64,000 bases of DNA. Origin: Paenalcaligenes hominis. GTDB lineage: Bacteria > Pseudomonadota > Gammaproteobacteria > Burkholderiales > Burkholderiaceae_B. The stretch covers positions 1 through 64,000 of the forward strand of contig NZ_JAATIZ010000006.1 in NCBI RefSeq assembly GCF_011927625.1. The letters are read 5' to 3'. The position numbers were made by a program, and so were the translations under genes. The notes beneath the pieces are model-generated. The model worked only from the letters and a program-made list of their open reading frames with translations. It was not told the origin of the DNA and made no database searches. Below are positions 45,813 through 54,435 of this stretch, in pieces (position 1 is the first letter of the stretch; each line of letters begins with the position of its first letter).

Positions 45813-46562
45813 TTATTGAGCTGGGTAAAGCAGTCCTTGTGCACAAAGCTGGCCTTGCCCCCAGGGCAATGTGTCAGCGCTTGTTAACGTTGCTAGCAAT
45901 TGACTGAACTCGGTACGAGGTATGGGGGTCGCCCCTAGACTTAGTAAATGGGCAGTTTCTTGTTGGCAATCGATGTATTGGATAGCATGGATGGTAAGCA
46001 AATAACGCGTCAAATAATACAAGGCAATTTTACTTGCGTCATTGATTAAGCTAAACATAGACTCACCAAAAAAGAACTGTCCTAATCGTACGCCATACAG
46101 GCCTCCTACCAATTCAGCGCCTTGCCAGACTTCAATGCTATGAGCGTGATGAATCAAGTGGAGGTTGTAATACGCATGAATAATGTCAGAAGAGATCCAA
46201 GTGCCTTCTTTATGGCGCCGTGTCTGCGCGCACTGCTGGATCACCTGCAAAAACGCCATGTTCGTTGTCACGCGTAATGTAGGGTTAGGGCCCAACTCGT
46301 CACGGCCAAGCTGTCTACAACGTTTAGCTAATGACTTGGACAGTTTGAACTGATCACAACGCAATACGGTTCTGGGGTTAGGAGACCACCATAAAATGGG
46401 CTCTCCCTCGTTAAACCAAGGGAATAAGCCGTGGCGGTACGCATTTAAAAGGCGCGGTATGGATAAATCGGCGCCTGCTGCGACTAAGCCATTGCTTAAG
46501 GCCATTTCCACTGAAGGAAATGGGCTGTGGGCATCAATCCAGGGAATAGAGATCAATGGCAT
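45813..46562 (-). CDS. aat: Leucyl/phenylalanyl-tRNA-protein transferase
   Basis: Aat adds Leu or Phe to proteins with N-terminal Lys or Arg, creating primary N-degrons. The 249-residue protein carries the typical segments FPSVEMALSNGLVAAGADLS cut here as FPSVEMALSNGLVAAG, AYRHGLFPWFNEGEPILWWSPNPR shown as AYRHGLFPWF...WWSPNPR, and later HSIEVWQGAELVGGLYGV. Its position directly before bpt puts both bacterial N-end-rule transferases in one unit. Confidence 0.96.
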   Translation of the reverse strand: MPLISIPWIDAHSPFPSVEMALSNGLVAAGADLSIPRLLNAYRHGLFPWFNEGEPILWWSPNPRTVLRCDQFKLSKSLAKRCRQLGRDELGPNPTLRVTTNMAFLQVIQQCAQTRRHKEGTWISSDIIHAYYNLHLIHHAHSIEVWQGAELVGGLYGVRLGQFFFGESMFSLINDASKIALYYLTRYLLTIHAIQYIDCQQETAHLLSLGATPIPRTEFSQLLATLTSADTLPWGQGQLCAQGLLYPAQ

Positions 46563-46572
46563 ACAAGCAAAG

Positions 46573-47154
46573 CTAGAGGTTTTCGTTCAAACTATAATAA
46601 TGAATATCGAATTGGCCGCGTTGGTGATCAGCCAAAAAGTGTTCGATAGTGCTGCTTACGGTTCTAAATGACAGGTTATCCCACGGAATGGCATCAAAAT
46701 CAAAATAAGCCGCCTCAAGCGACTCTGGCCCGGGGTTTAGGGCAGGATCAGTCACTTTAGCTAAATAATAAATATGCACTTGGCCGGCGTTGGGCACATC
46801 AATCAAGGTAAAAAGCTGACCGAGTTCTACCCCCGCAATGCCAGCCTCTTCATCGGCTTCGCGCAAAGCGCCCTCACTGGTGCTTTCTTTGAGTTCCATA
46901 AACCCAGCAGGCAAGGTCCAGGTGTTGGCACGCGGTTCAATGGCACGCTTACATAATAGAATTTTATTTTCCCAAATGGGAACAATGCCAACCACATTGC
47001 GTGGGTTTTGATAATGAACGGCACCACATTGTAAACATACGTCGCGAACACGATTATCATCAGGAGGGATAATACGCGCCAAGGGGTTAGCGCATTGTGT
47101 GCAATAAGTAATGGTGCGAGGACAAGGAAAGTAAAATTCAGATGGCTTAGTCAT
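46573..47154 (-). CDS. Nudix hydrolase with N-terminal zinc ribbon
   Basis: A 193-residue protein. Four cysteines (CTQC near residue 18 and CLQC near 40) form a zinc ribbon like that of NADH pyrophosphatase NudC. The Nudix box runs over about 23 residues, opening with GFMELKE and closing with READEEAGI. It lacks the NudC SQPWPFP motif, so hydrolysis of NADH is not assured and other nucleoside-diphosphate derivatives are possible. It begins the nudix-aat-bpt-pyrD run (ten-base gap to aat). Confidence 0.9.
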   Translation of the reverse strand: MTKPSEFYFPCPRTITYCTQCANPLARIIPPDDNRVRDVCLQCGAVHYQNPRNVVGIVPIWENKILLCKRAIEPRANTWTLPAGFMELKESTSEGALREADEEAGIAGVELGQLFTLIDVPNAGQVHIYYLAKVTDPALNPGPESLEAAYFDFDAIPWDNLSFRTVSSTIEHFLADHQRGQFDIHYYSLNENL

Positions 47155-47267
47155 AAAGTGCGGCTGCTCGTTAAGAAACTCGTTTGATTGTAGATCAGTT
47201 ATCTATAGATATACAAAGCTTTGTCTAGGGCCACCTTACCTATGCACCGTAAAGTAAATAGGCAATG

Positions 47268-47300
47268 AAAAAGGCCTACGTATAAATACGTAGGCCTTTA
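47268..47300 (-). terminator. Terminator after tRNA-Cys
   Basis: On the minus strand, AAGGCCTACGTA and TACGTAGGCCTT form a perfect stem with a four-base loop, followed by TTTTT. It is seven bases beyond the tRNA 3' end. Confidence 0.88.
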
Positions 47301-47307
47301 GAATCTT

Positions 47308-47381
47308 TGGAGGCGCAAACCGGAATCGAACCGATCTACACGGATTTGCAATCCGGTGCATAACCACTCTGCCATTGCGCC
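47308..47381 (-). tRNA. tRNA-Cys (GCA)
   Basis: Read on the minus strand, 74 bases including an encoded CCA fold as a cloverleaf. The acceptor arm is GGCGCAA with TTGCGCC. The anticodon loop TTGCAAA sits between CGGAT and ATCCG, giving anticodon GCA. The T arm contains GGTTCGATTCC. A strong promoter (47392-47420) lies just upstream and a terminator follows. Confidence 0.97.
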
Positions 47382-47391
47382 GCAAAAAATG

Positions 47392-47420
47392 ATTATATCA
47401 ATAATAAACGCGTTAAGCAA
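47392..47420 (-). promoter_or_regulatory. Sigma-70 promoter of tRNA-Cys
   Basis: On the minus strand TTGCTT (47415-47420), a 17-base spacer and a perfect TATAAT (47392-47397) place the start about four bases before the mature tRNA. Confidence 0.8.
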
Positions 47421-47474
47421 GAAAAGCCAAAGACTGCTACAGTAACAGATAGATCAAACGTTAGAGGAGGCGGT

Positions 47475-48053
47475 GTGTCGAAGTTAGAACGAGATTTTTA
47501 CGCCAACCCAAATTGCGCTGAAGTCGCTCACGGTTTAATCGGAAAAACCTTGGTGGTGCATAAACCAGGGCAGCCTAAGCGAGTGGGTCGTATAGTAGAA
47601 ACCGAAGCCTACTTAGGCCCCCATGATTTAGCGGCCCATTCGTCTAAAGGTGTTACCGCTCGCACACAGGTGATGTTTGGTGAACCTGGTTACGTGTATG
47701 TGTATTTAATTTACGGCATGCACCACTGCATGAATCTAGTCAGTGGGCCAGTAGGCAGTGGGTCTGGGGTATTGCTCCGCGGGTTAGAGCCAATAGAGGG
47801 GATTACATTACCTACCAATGGCCCGGGTCGTTTGTGTAAGGCACTGGGTATAACGCGTGCTGACTACGGCACGGATGCATGTGGAAAGCATATTTATGTA
47901 TTAGATACGCCTCTTGCATCGGGCGAACAGGTTGAAAAAAGCCCACGTATTGGCGTGGACTATGCGGGTGACTGGGCTCATGAGCTCTTACGGTTTTCCA
48001 TGAAAGACAGCCCATATGTTTCCAAGCCACCAAAATTAAAGCCACCTAAGTAG
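47475..48053 (+). CDS. DNA-3-methyladenine glycosylase (AAG/Mpg family)
   Basis: This family excises alkylated and deaminated purines to start base excision repair. The 192-residue protein has the AAG landmarks: RIVETEAYLGPHDLAAHSSKG, shown cut as VETEAYLGPHDLAAHSSKG, near residue 40 with the catalytic glutamate; GEPGYVYVYLIYGMHHCMNLV (cut: GYVYVYLIYGMHHCMN) near 72; and GPGRLCKALGIT near 117. It starts with GTG at 47475 behind GAGGAGG. Confidence 0.93.
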   Translation: MSKLERDFYANPNCAEVAHGLIGKTLVVHKPGQPKRVGRIVETEAYLGPHDLAAHSSKGVTARTQVMFGEPGYVYVYLIYGMHHCMNLVSGPVGSGSGVLLRGLEPIEGITLPTNGPGRLCKALGITRADYGTDACGKHIYVLDTPLASGEQVEKSPRIGVDYAGDWAHELLRFSMKDSPYVSKPPKLKPPK

Positions 48054-48059
48054 GTGGCT
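48030..48059 (-). terminator. Probable terminator of the Pmp3-like gene, inside the glycosylase 3' end
   Basis: GCCACCTA (48041-48048) and TAGGTGGC (48051-48058) form a tight stem. On the minus strand it is followed by TTTAATTTT. It lies seven bases past the stop of the convergent gene and covers the last codons of the glycosylase. Confidence 0.6.
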
Positions 48060-48065
48060 AACTGT

Positions 48066-48260
48066 TTAGACGCGTCCGCTAAGCGTATTGCGAATCTTTT
48101 TGTCAGTATTGTATTGGCTTAGGGCGTAGGTAGCCCAAATAGCGGCTGGAATCCAACCGATTAACGTGATTTGCAAAATCAAGCACACAATACCGGCAAT
48201 AGGACGACCAATAGTGAAAAACACCATAAAAGGCAAGAAAATAGCAAGCAGCAAGCGCAT
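48066..48260 (-). CDS. Pmp3/YqaE-family small membrane protein
   Basis: A 64-residue protein with two membrane segments (about 3-25 and 28-48) and the family core RPIAGIVCLILQITLIGWIPA followed by a charged tail, shown here as RPIAGIVCLILQITLIGWIP. Pmp3/YqaE proteins occur widely and are tied to membrane potential and salt stress in yeast and plants; the bacterial role is not settled. It stands alone on the minus strand. Confidence 0.9.
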   Translation of the reverse strand: MRLLLAIFLPFMVFFTIGRPIAGIVCLILQITLIGWIPAAIWATYALSQYNTDKKIRNTLSGRV

Positions 48261-48378
48261 GGGTGAATCCTTTGTATCAAGCTAAATAATAGTGTGCATT
48301 ATAAGAATGATTCTTTGGATCAAATGTAAAAGAATGTGTAGAGCAACGCCGCTAGCAAAAAGGCGTTGCTCTAAGGGG

Positions 48379-50154
48379 TTAATAACCTAATGTAGACCCG
48401 TCTGGATTGCGGGGGTCGGAATACCCCCATAGCTTATCCCCCTCGCGCTGTACGGTTTGAGTGCGCCCCATTGACGCTTTAACACTGACTTTGTGGCCAC
48501 GCTCTTCGAGTAAACGGGTGGTATCCAGATTTAAACCTTGTTCTACTCGCAGTTCATCGGGCGTCCATTGGTGGTGTACACGCAAAGCAGCGGCCGATTC
48601 GGCTGGGTTCATGTCGTAATCCACGAGGTTCATGACGGTTTGTAAAACAGTGGTGATGATGCGGGCGCCGCCTGGACTGCCCGTAACCAACACGGGTTGC
48701 CCATCTTTAAGCAGTAGAGTCGGCGTCATGGACGACAGAGGGCGCTTACCAGCAGCCACTGCATTGGCTTCACCACCCACTAAACCGTATGCATTTGCTA
48801 CGCCCGGCTTAGCAGAAAAGTCATCCATTTCATTATTGAGTAATATACCTGTGCCTGCTGCAACGATGCCAGTACCAAAATTGGTGTTAAGGGTATAGGT
48901 AACAGCTACCGCATTGCCTTGCTTGTCCATAATGGAGTAGTGAGTGGTTTGGTCGCTCTCATAAGGGTGCGGTTTGCCCGGTTTAATAGCCTGAGCAGGA
49001 GTGGCCGTATGGGTAATGCGCTGAGCTAACTCTTCGGCGTAGCGTTTAGAGACCAGGCCAGCTAAAGGAACCTCGACAAAATCGGGGTCGCCTAGGTATT
49101 CAGCACGGTCTGCGTAAGCTAACTTCATGCTTTCGGCCATATGGTGAATGGATTGAGCACTATTGTGACCCCACTCTTTTAAGGGCCAACGCTCGAGTAT
49201 GTTAAGTATCTGGATCAGGTGTGCGCCACCAGAAGAGGGCGGCGGCATGGTGACAATCTCGTAGCCGCGGTAAGTGCCGCGTACGGGCTGACGCTCTATG
49301 GATTGATAACTGGCAAGGTCATTGAGAGTAATCGCCCCAGGGTAAGGCTGCATTTCTTGAGCAATACGTCGCGCGATGTCCCCTTTGTAAAAGGCATAGC
49401 TACCTTGTTTGGCTATTTGACGTAGGGATCGGGCTAGGTCTTTTTGAACGAGTGTGTCACCCGCCTTGAGGGGGGCGCCGTTACGCCAAAAAATGGCGGT
49501 CGTAGTAGGCCACTGCCCCATATTATCAGCAGAGGCTGCCAGTACCTTGGCTAATGTTTCACTGACAGTAAAACCATTTTCGGCTAACTTAATAGCAGGT
49601 TGCATTACGCGATGTAATGGCATTGAGCCCCATTTCTTTAAGGCATGCTCTAAGCCAGAAACTGTACCAGGTACCCCGACGGCATAATGTGTGAATAACG
49701 ATTTACCATCAATCACGTTGCCCTCAGCGTCTAAGTACAAGTCACGGTGCGCCCCTGCTGGGGCGCTTTCCCTGAAGTCTAGCGCTACACTTTGGCTACT
49801 TGCCGCGTCGTGGTACATCATAAAGCCACCACCGCCGATATTACCGGCATTAGGCAGCACGACTGCTAGAGCAAACCCAACAGCTACCGCTGCATCAACC
49901 GCATTGCCTCCTTGTTGCAGAATGCTGAGGCCAATTTCGGAAGCAAGGTGATGTTCGGATGATACCATGCCATTTTTGGCCACTACGGGGTGAAACACAG
50001 ACAAGGTGTGATCGTAGGCGGCCGCCACGGCTTGAGTAGCGGCCGTTTGCGTTGGCAGTTGCGCGGTTGGCTGATGAGCGCAGGCGCCAAGTAAAGCAAC
50101 AAGCGCTGCCCCTAGGGTCAGGCGTAATGATAGTGAGGAATTTTTATTGGACAT
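48379..50154 (-). CDS. ggt: Gamma-glutamyltranspeptidase, predicted lipoprotein
   Basis: Ggt hydrolyses or transfers the gamma-glutamyl group of glutathione in the periplasm after cutting itself into two subunits. The 591-residue precursor has a signal peptide with lipobox LLGAC, so Cys25 may be lipidated. The autocleavage and nucleophile residue is Thr404, in the segment QTTHYS. Substrate residues are visible in FRESAPAGAHRD near residue 127 and in GSPGGARIITTVLQ near 495. It begins 11 bases before the upstream acyl-CoA ligase gene stops, so the two are co-translated although no shared function is evident. Confidence 0.94.
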   Translation of the reverse strand: MSNKNSSLSLRLTLGAALVALLGACAHQPTAQLPTQTAATQAVAAAYDHTLSVFHPVVAKNGMVSSEHHLASEIGLSILQQGGNAVDAAVAVGFALAVVLPNAGNIGGGGFMMYHDAASSQSVALDFRESAPAGAHRDLYLDAEGNVIDGKSLFTHYAVGVPGTVSGLEHALKKWGSMPLHRVMQPAIKLAENGFTVSETLAKVLAASADNMGQWPTTTAIFWRNGAPLKAGDTLVQKDLARSLRQIAKQGSYAFYKGDIARRIAQEMQPYPGAITLNDLASYQSIERQPVRGTYRGYEIVTMPPPSSGGAHLIQILNILERWPLKEWGHNSAQSIHHMAESMKLAYADRAEYLGDPDFVEVPLAGLVSKRYAEELAQRITHTATPAQAIKPGKPHPYESDQTTHYSIMDKQGNAVAVTYTLNTNFGTGIVAAGTGILLNNEMDDFSAKPGVANAYGLVGGEANAVAAGKRPLSSMTPTLLLKDGQPVLVTGSPGGARIITTVLQTVMNLVDYDMNPAESAAALRVHHQWTPDELRVEQGLNLDTTRLLEERGHKVSVKASMGRTQTVQREGDKLWGYSDPRNPDGSTLGY

Positions 50155-51778
50155 TAATTTGTTCTCGCAAAAGGAATTTTTGTACTTTACCGGTAGAAGT
50201 GCGGATTAACGGCCCAAAAACATACTTTTTAGGCAATTTATAGCGTGCTAGATGTTGCTCGCAGTGTTGATGGAGCTCGGCCTCGGTAGGAGGGATGATA
50301 TCCGGTCGGAACTCAACAAATGCAGCAGGGACTTCGCCCCATTTTTCATCTTGCATGGCAATGACTGCCACCGCTGCCACAGCAGGGTGCAATAACAACG
50401 CTTCTTCAATTTCTAGCGATGCAATATTTTCTCCTCCTGAAATAATGACGTCTTTAGCGCGATCGCGTATGCGAATATAGCCATCTGGCTCGACGACCGC
50501 GAGATCGCCTGTATGGAACCATCCGCCAGCAAAGGCTTCAGCAGTCGCGTGCGGATTTTTTAAATAGCCTTTCATTACTAAATTGCCCCGCACCATGATT
50601 TCACCTAGCGTTTTACCATCGTGGGGCACCACGATTAAGGTGTTGGGGTCAAGCACCTGTGCATCCTCTAAGAGTGCATAACGCACTCCTTGACGGCTTT
50701 TTTTAGCGACGCGCTCGTCTACAGAGAGGTGTGCCCAATCAGGCTGCGTCACACAACCTAATGAGGGGCCATAGGTTTCTGTTAAGCCGTATACATGGAT
50801 CACATTAAAGCCTATTTCCTCCATGCGTTTAAAAACCGAAGCCGGCGGCGGAGCCCCAGCAACGAGGCCGTGCACTGTATGTTCGATGCCAGCACGGAGT
50901 TCGGGGGGCGCATCGGCGATCATGGCATGCACAATGGGTGCCCCACAAAAGTAGGCGACGTGATGGATGCGAATTTGCTCTAAGATGACCGTTACATCAA
51001 TACGTCGTAGGCAGACATTTGTGCCCCCCACCAACGCCAGCACCCAAGGAAAGCACCACCCGTTACAGTGAAATAAAGGGAGAGTCCAAAGATACACAGC
51101 ATTTTGGGGCATTTGTGCGGCCAACACATTGCTGACAGCGGCAAGATAGGCGCCGCGATGATGGGTAACTACACCTTTAGGGTTACCTGTGGTGCCAGAG
51201 GTGTACCCTAACGCAATCGCGTCCCATTCGTCTTGGGGCAGTTGCCAGGTAAAGTCTTTGTCGCCTTTTGAAATAAACGCTTCGTATTCATATTTACCAA
51301 TGCGTCGCGCAGAGCCAAAGTGGATATCATCCACATCAATGATGATAGGCTTCGGTTCGGTCATGAGCAGGAGGGTTTGCTTAATAACTGCCGTGAACTC
51401 GGGGTCGACAAACAGCACTTTGCATTGGCAATGGTCAAGCATAAAAGCCAAAACCTCGGCATTTAGACGAATATTAAGTGTATTTAGCACCGCACCGGTC
51501 ATGGGAACCCCAAAATGCAGCTCATACATAGCCGGTACGTTGGGTAGCATCGCGCTGACAGTGTCGCCGGGTTGGATGCCCAGTGACCGCAGGGCGCTAG
51601 CAAGTTGCTTACTACGTTGATACGTCTGAGACCAGGTATAACGCTTTTGCTGGTAGATAACCGAGGTCACGGTAGGAAAAGTATGGGCTGCACGTTCAAT
51701 AAAACTGAGGGGCGATAAAGGAGTGTAATTGGCCGCATTTTTTTCTAAACCCTCGTCGTATGGATTGGGGCTGTGCAT
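50144..51778 (-). CDS. AMP-forming acyl-CoA synthetase
   Basis: A 544-residue enzyme that should join a short- or medium-chain acid to CoA with ATP. It has the adenylate motifs YTSGTTGNPKGVVTHHRG near residue 190, HVYGLTETYGPS near 325, and WFHTGDLAVVEPDGYIRIRDR (cut: WFHTGDLAVVEPDGYI) near 420, plus the C-terminal catalytic lysine region GKVQKFLLRE. Its closest look is to the AlkK/DmdB group of ligases. It starts on the base before the crotonase gene's stop region ends, and overlaps ggt. Confidence 0.9.
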   Translation of the reverse strand: MHSPNPYDEGLEKNAANYTPLSPLSFIERAAHTFPTVTSVIYQQKRYTWSQTYQRSKQLASALRSLGIQPGDTVSAMLPNVPAMYELHFGVPMTGAVLNTLNIRLNAEVLAFMLDHCQCKVLFVDPEFTAVIKQTLLLMTEPKPIIIDVDDIHFGSARRIGKYEYEAFISKGDKDFTWQLPQDEWDAIALGYTSGTTGNPKGVVTHHRGAYLAAVSNVLAAQMPQNAVYLWTLPLFHCNGWCFPWVLALVGGTNVCLRRIDVTVILEQIRIHHVAYFCGAPIVHAMIADAPPELRAGIEHTVHGLVAGAPPPASVFKRMEEIGFNVIHVYGLTETYGPSLGCVTQPDWAHLSVDERVAKKSRQGVRYALLEDAQVLDPNTLIVVPHDGKTLGEIMVRGNLVMKGYLKNPHATAEAFAGGWFHTGDLAVVEPDGYIRIRDRAKDVIISGGENIASLEIEEALLLHPAVAAVAVIAMQDEKWGEVPAAFVEFRPDIIPPTEAELHQHCEQHLARYKLPKKYVFGPLIRTSTGKVQKFLLREQINVQ

Positions 51779-52585
51779 TTACGTCTCCTTGAGGTGAACA
51801 GAGCTTTGCCAATGCGCAGGACGCTTTTCAATAAAAGCGCTAAGACCTTCGAGCGCGTCCTCTTCCATCATATTGTGTGCCATTACCTGAACGGCATGGG
51901 CATACGCTTGCGCTTGTGGCATCTCAAGCTGTTCGTAAAATAGGCGCTTGCCATAGCGGATAGCAGTGGCGTTTTTGGCTAAAAGTAGATCAACTTTGTC
52001 TTGTACTGCTTGGTCCAACTGGTGGGCAGGGACTGCGTGATTGATGAGACCCCATTGTTCTGCGGTCTGGGCATCAATAAAACGCCCCGTTACGAGTAAA
52101 TCAAAAGCGCGCTTGGGACTGAGGTTGCGCGATAGTGCAACGGCTGGGCTAGAACAAAACAGACCCACATTAATACCAGAGACCGCAAACTGAGCCTGCG
52201 TAGAGGCAATGACTAAATCACAGCTAGCTATTAATTGGCAGCCGGCAGCCGTGGCTAAGCCGTGAACTTTTGCAATGACAGGAATAGGTAAGCGTTGCAA
52301 CCCTTGCATAACCTGTGTGCATTGCGTGAAGAGCTGTTGGTAATACGTGAGACTAGGTTTAGCCCGCATTTGTTTTAAATCGTGGCCAGCACAAAATGCA
52401 TTGCCTTTGGCCTGAAGAATAACAACACGAGCTTGAGGGTTGCGTTCGATGGCTTCGATATGCTGCGCTAAGGCCTGTAAAAGCTCGTGTGATAGCGCAT
52501 TGAATTGATGGGGACGATTTAACTCAAGGGTGACGATGCCACTGTGTTCAGTGTGTAAAACTAGGGGCGATTCTTGGTCAAGCAT
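51779..52585 (-). CDS. Crotonase-fold protein lacking both catalytic glutamates
   Basis: A 268-residue enoyl-CoA hydratase/isomerase-family protein. The oxyanion-hole segments are present (NAFCAGHDLKQM near 62-73 and HGLATAAGC near 108-116). The two glutamates that activate water in true hydratases are replaced: rat E144 aligns with Q117 and E164 with G137, in the stretch SGINVGLFCSSP. This matches the ECHDC3-like branch, whose reaction is unknown. It adjoins the acyl-CoA ligase gene with no gap, so the pair is co-transcribed. Confidence 0.88.
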   Translation of the reverse strand: MLDQESPLVLHTEHSGIVTLELNRPHQFNALSHELLQALAQHIEAIERNPQARVVILQAKGNAFCAGHDLKQMRAKPSLTYYQQLFTQCTQVMQGLQRLPIPVIAKVHGLATAAGCQLIASCDLVIASTQAQFAVSGINVGLFCSSPAVALSRNLSPKRAFDLLVTGRFIDAQTAEQWGLINHAVPAHQLDQAVQDKVDLLLAKNATAIRYGKRLFYEQLEMPQAQAYAHAVQVMAHNMMEEDALEGLSAFIEKRPAHWQSSVHLKET

Positions 52586-52709
52586 TGTCTACTCCAACCA
52601 TGAAAGGATTCGTTTTTGTATGAGTACTGTGATAACTTTACACAAAGCCCCCCAAGAGTGCGATACCTCCTAGGGTTAATATCGGTTTGGCAGGTCAACG
52701 GAGAAACAG

Positions 52710-53693
52710 ATGTTTAATGCTTTAGTCATAGATAAGAAAAATGATGCACAGCAGGCTCAATTACAAAAACTCGATCTTGATCAGTTACCCCAAGAAGACG
52801 TACTGGTGCGAGTCGCTTACAGCACCCTTAATTACAAAGACGCCCTCGCTATTACGGGGGCGTCGCCCATTGCGCGTCAGTTTCCCATGGTTCCTGGTAT
52901 TGATTTCTCAGGCGTAGTCGAGCGTTCTACTCATCCCGACTACCAAAAAGGCGATCAGGTTCTCGTCAATGGTTGGGGGTTAGGGGAAACCCATTGGGGC
53001 GGTTTGGCAGAATACGCGGCGGTACCAGCCAAGTACTTAATTCGTGTTCCTGAACCATTTCAGTTGCGCGATACGATGCTCATAGGCACTGCCGGTTATA
53101 CGGCCATGTTATGTGTGCTTGCTCTGGAACAACAGGGGATAACACCCGACAAAGGGCCTGTTTTAGTCACAGGGGCAGCGGGCGGGGTAGGGAGTGTGGC
53201 CATAGCCGTATTGGCAAAACTAGGCTACGAGGTAGCTGCTCTAACTGGACGTGAACATGAGGCCGATTATTTAAAGCATCTTGGCGCCAAGCACATTTTG
53301 CCTCGTAGCGAGTACAGCAAACCGCCTCGTCCCCTAGGCAAAGAGCAGTGGGCTGCCGCCATTGACGTGGCGGGGGGAAATACCTTAGCCAATGTGTGTG
53401 CCTCCATGAAATACTACGGGGTAGTTGCGGCATGTGGTTTGGCAGAAAGTATGAGTTTTCCCAGTAGCGTCGCGCCGTTTATTTTGCGCGGTATTAAATT
53501 AATTGGGGTAGAAAGTGTCTATGCACCTGTTGAGCTGCGTTTACGCGCTTGGCGGCGTTTAGCCACAGACTTGGATCCTGCCCTATTGGCGACGATGCTA
53601 GCTAAAGAAATTCCCTTAGAACAAACTCTAGAAACAGCGCAACAACTTTTAGATGGAAAAATACGTGGCCGTGTGGTGGTAAAACTCAATTAA
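52710..53693 (+). CDS. acuI: AcuI/YhdH-type acrylyl-CoA reductase (MDR family)
   Basis: AcuI reduces acrylyl-CoA to propanoyl-CoA with NADPH. The 327-residue zinc-free medium-chain reductase shows STLNYKDALAITG near residue 40, PGIDFSGVV, the nucleotide-binding GAAGGVGSVAIAVLAKLGY near 153, and the C-terminal LDGKIRGRVVVKL. It is divergent from the crotonase-ligase pair, which also handles acyl-CoA, and is 21 bases before the AhpD-like gene. Confidence 0.9.
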   Translation: MFNALVIDKKNDAQQAQLQKLDLDQLPQEDVLVRVAYSTLNYKDALAITGASPIARQFPMVPGIDFSGVVERSTHPDYQKGDQVLVNGWGLGETHWGGLAEYAAVPAKYLIRVPEPFQLRDTMLIGTAGYTAMLCVLALEQQGITPDKGPVLVTGAAGGVGSVAIAVLAKLGYEVAALTGREHEADYLKHLGAKHILPRSEYSKPPRPLGKEQWAAAIDVAGGNTLANVCASMKYYGVVAACGLAESMSFPSSVAPFILRGIKLIGVESVYAPVELRLRAWRRLATDLDPALLATMLAKEIPLEQTLETAQQLLDGKIRGRVVVKLN

Positions 53694-53714
53694 CGATAAA
53701 AACCGGAGACAAAC

Positions 53715-54287
53715 ATGACACAAGAACAACCTATTACTCGCTTTAGCCTACCCGACTTAAATCAGTTACCTCACGATATTGCAGACCGAATTCAACAGGT
53801 GCACGATAAAGCTGGCTTTATTCCCAATGTATTTGTGGTGTTGGCGCGTAGACCTGATGAGTTCAGGGCCTTTTTTGCGTATCATGACGCCTTAATGGAA
53901 AAACGGGGTAATTTAACCTTGGCTGAGCGCGAAATGATCGTGGTGGCGACCAGTAATGTTAACCAATGCCATTACTGCGTGATTGCACACGGGGCCATAC
54001 TCCGGGTCCGTGCTAAAGACCCTTATATTGCGGATCAAGTCGCTATTAATTTTCGTAAAGCCCCTATTTCAGCGCGTCATCAAGCCATGTTGGATTTTGC
54101 TGTCAAGGTAACACAAAGCTCATACGCAATTAATGAGAACGATTACGCAACGCTTGCCGAACATGGGTTTGATGAAGAGGACGCATGGGACATTATGGCC
54201 ATTGCCGCGTTTTTTGGTATGTCGAACCGTTTAGCCAATGCGGCACACATGCAGCCTAATCCTGAATTTTATGCATTAGGTCGTTAG
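53715..54287 (+). CDS. AhpD-like peroxidase-related protein (carboxymuconolactone decarboxylase family)
   Basis: A 190-residue helical protein with the AhpD-type active site: the motif CHYCVIAHG near residue 87, preceded by LTLAEREMIVVATSNVNQ. The two cysteines and the histidine are those used by alkylhydroperoxidase-like members for peroxide reduction. A second CMD-like repeat follows (about 120-165). Actual substrate is unknown. GGAG precedes the ATG. Probably co-transcribed with acuI. Confidence 0.88.
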   Translation: MTQEQPITRFSLPDLNQLPHDIADRIQQVHDKAGFIPNVFVVLARRPDEFRAFFAYHDALMEKRGNLTLAEREMIVVATSNVNQCHYCVIAHGAILRVRAKDPYIADQVAINFRKAPISARHQAMLDFAVKVTQSSYAINENDYATLAEHGFDEEDAWDIMAIAAFFGMSNRLANAAHMQPNPEFYALGR

Positions 54288-54312
54288 CAGCGTGCCCGAG
54301 TACAGGCTGCGC

Positions 54313-54435
54313 CTAGCACATAGGCAGCCCTATAGGCAGCAGTTCAAATGCCGCAAAGCGCCAAGCATAAAAGGCATAGAGCGTTAGGGCCACTAGGCCA
54401 ATTCCGACCACAGCTAGACCGATTCTTTTCATCAT
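54313..54435 (-). CDS. 40-residue single-pass membrane protein coupled to the MFS gene
   Basis: A short gene whose ATG overlaps the MFS stop codon as ATGA, behind a near-ideal AAGGAG seven bases upstream. The product starts MMKRI, has one hydrophobic segment (GLAVVGIGLVALTLYAFYAW, residues 6-25), and ends RFAAFELLPIGLPMC. A positively charged start suggests N-in orientation. It may be a small partner or regulator of the transporter. I do not recognise a family. Confidence 0.65.
   Translation of the reverse strand: MMKRIGLAVVGIGLVALTLYAFYAWRFAAFELLPIGLPMC

Noticed and set aside
50144-53693. A dimethylsulfoniopropionate (Dmd/Acu) breakdown cluster
   Set aside because: The ligase resembles DmdB and acuI is present, but there is no DmdA, DmdC or DMSP lyase, and the crotonase lacks DmdD-type catalytic residues. 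A general acyl-CoA role is the safer reading.
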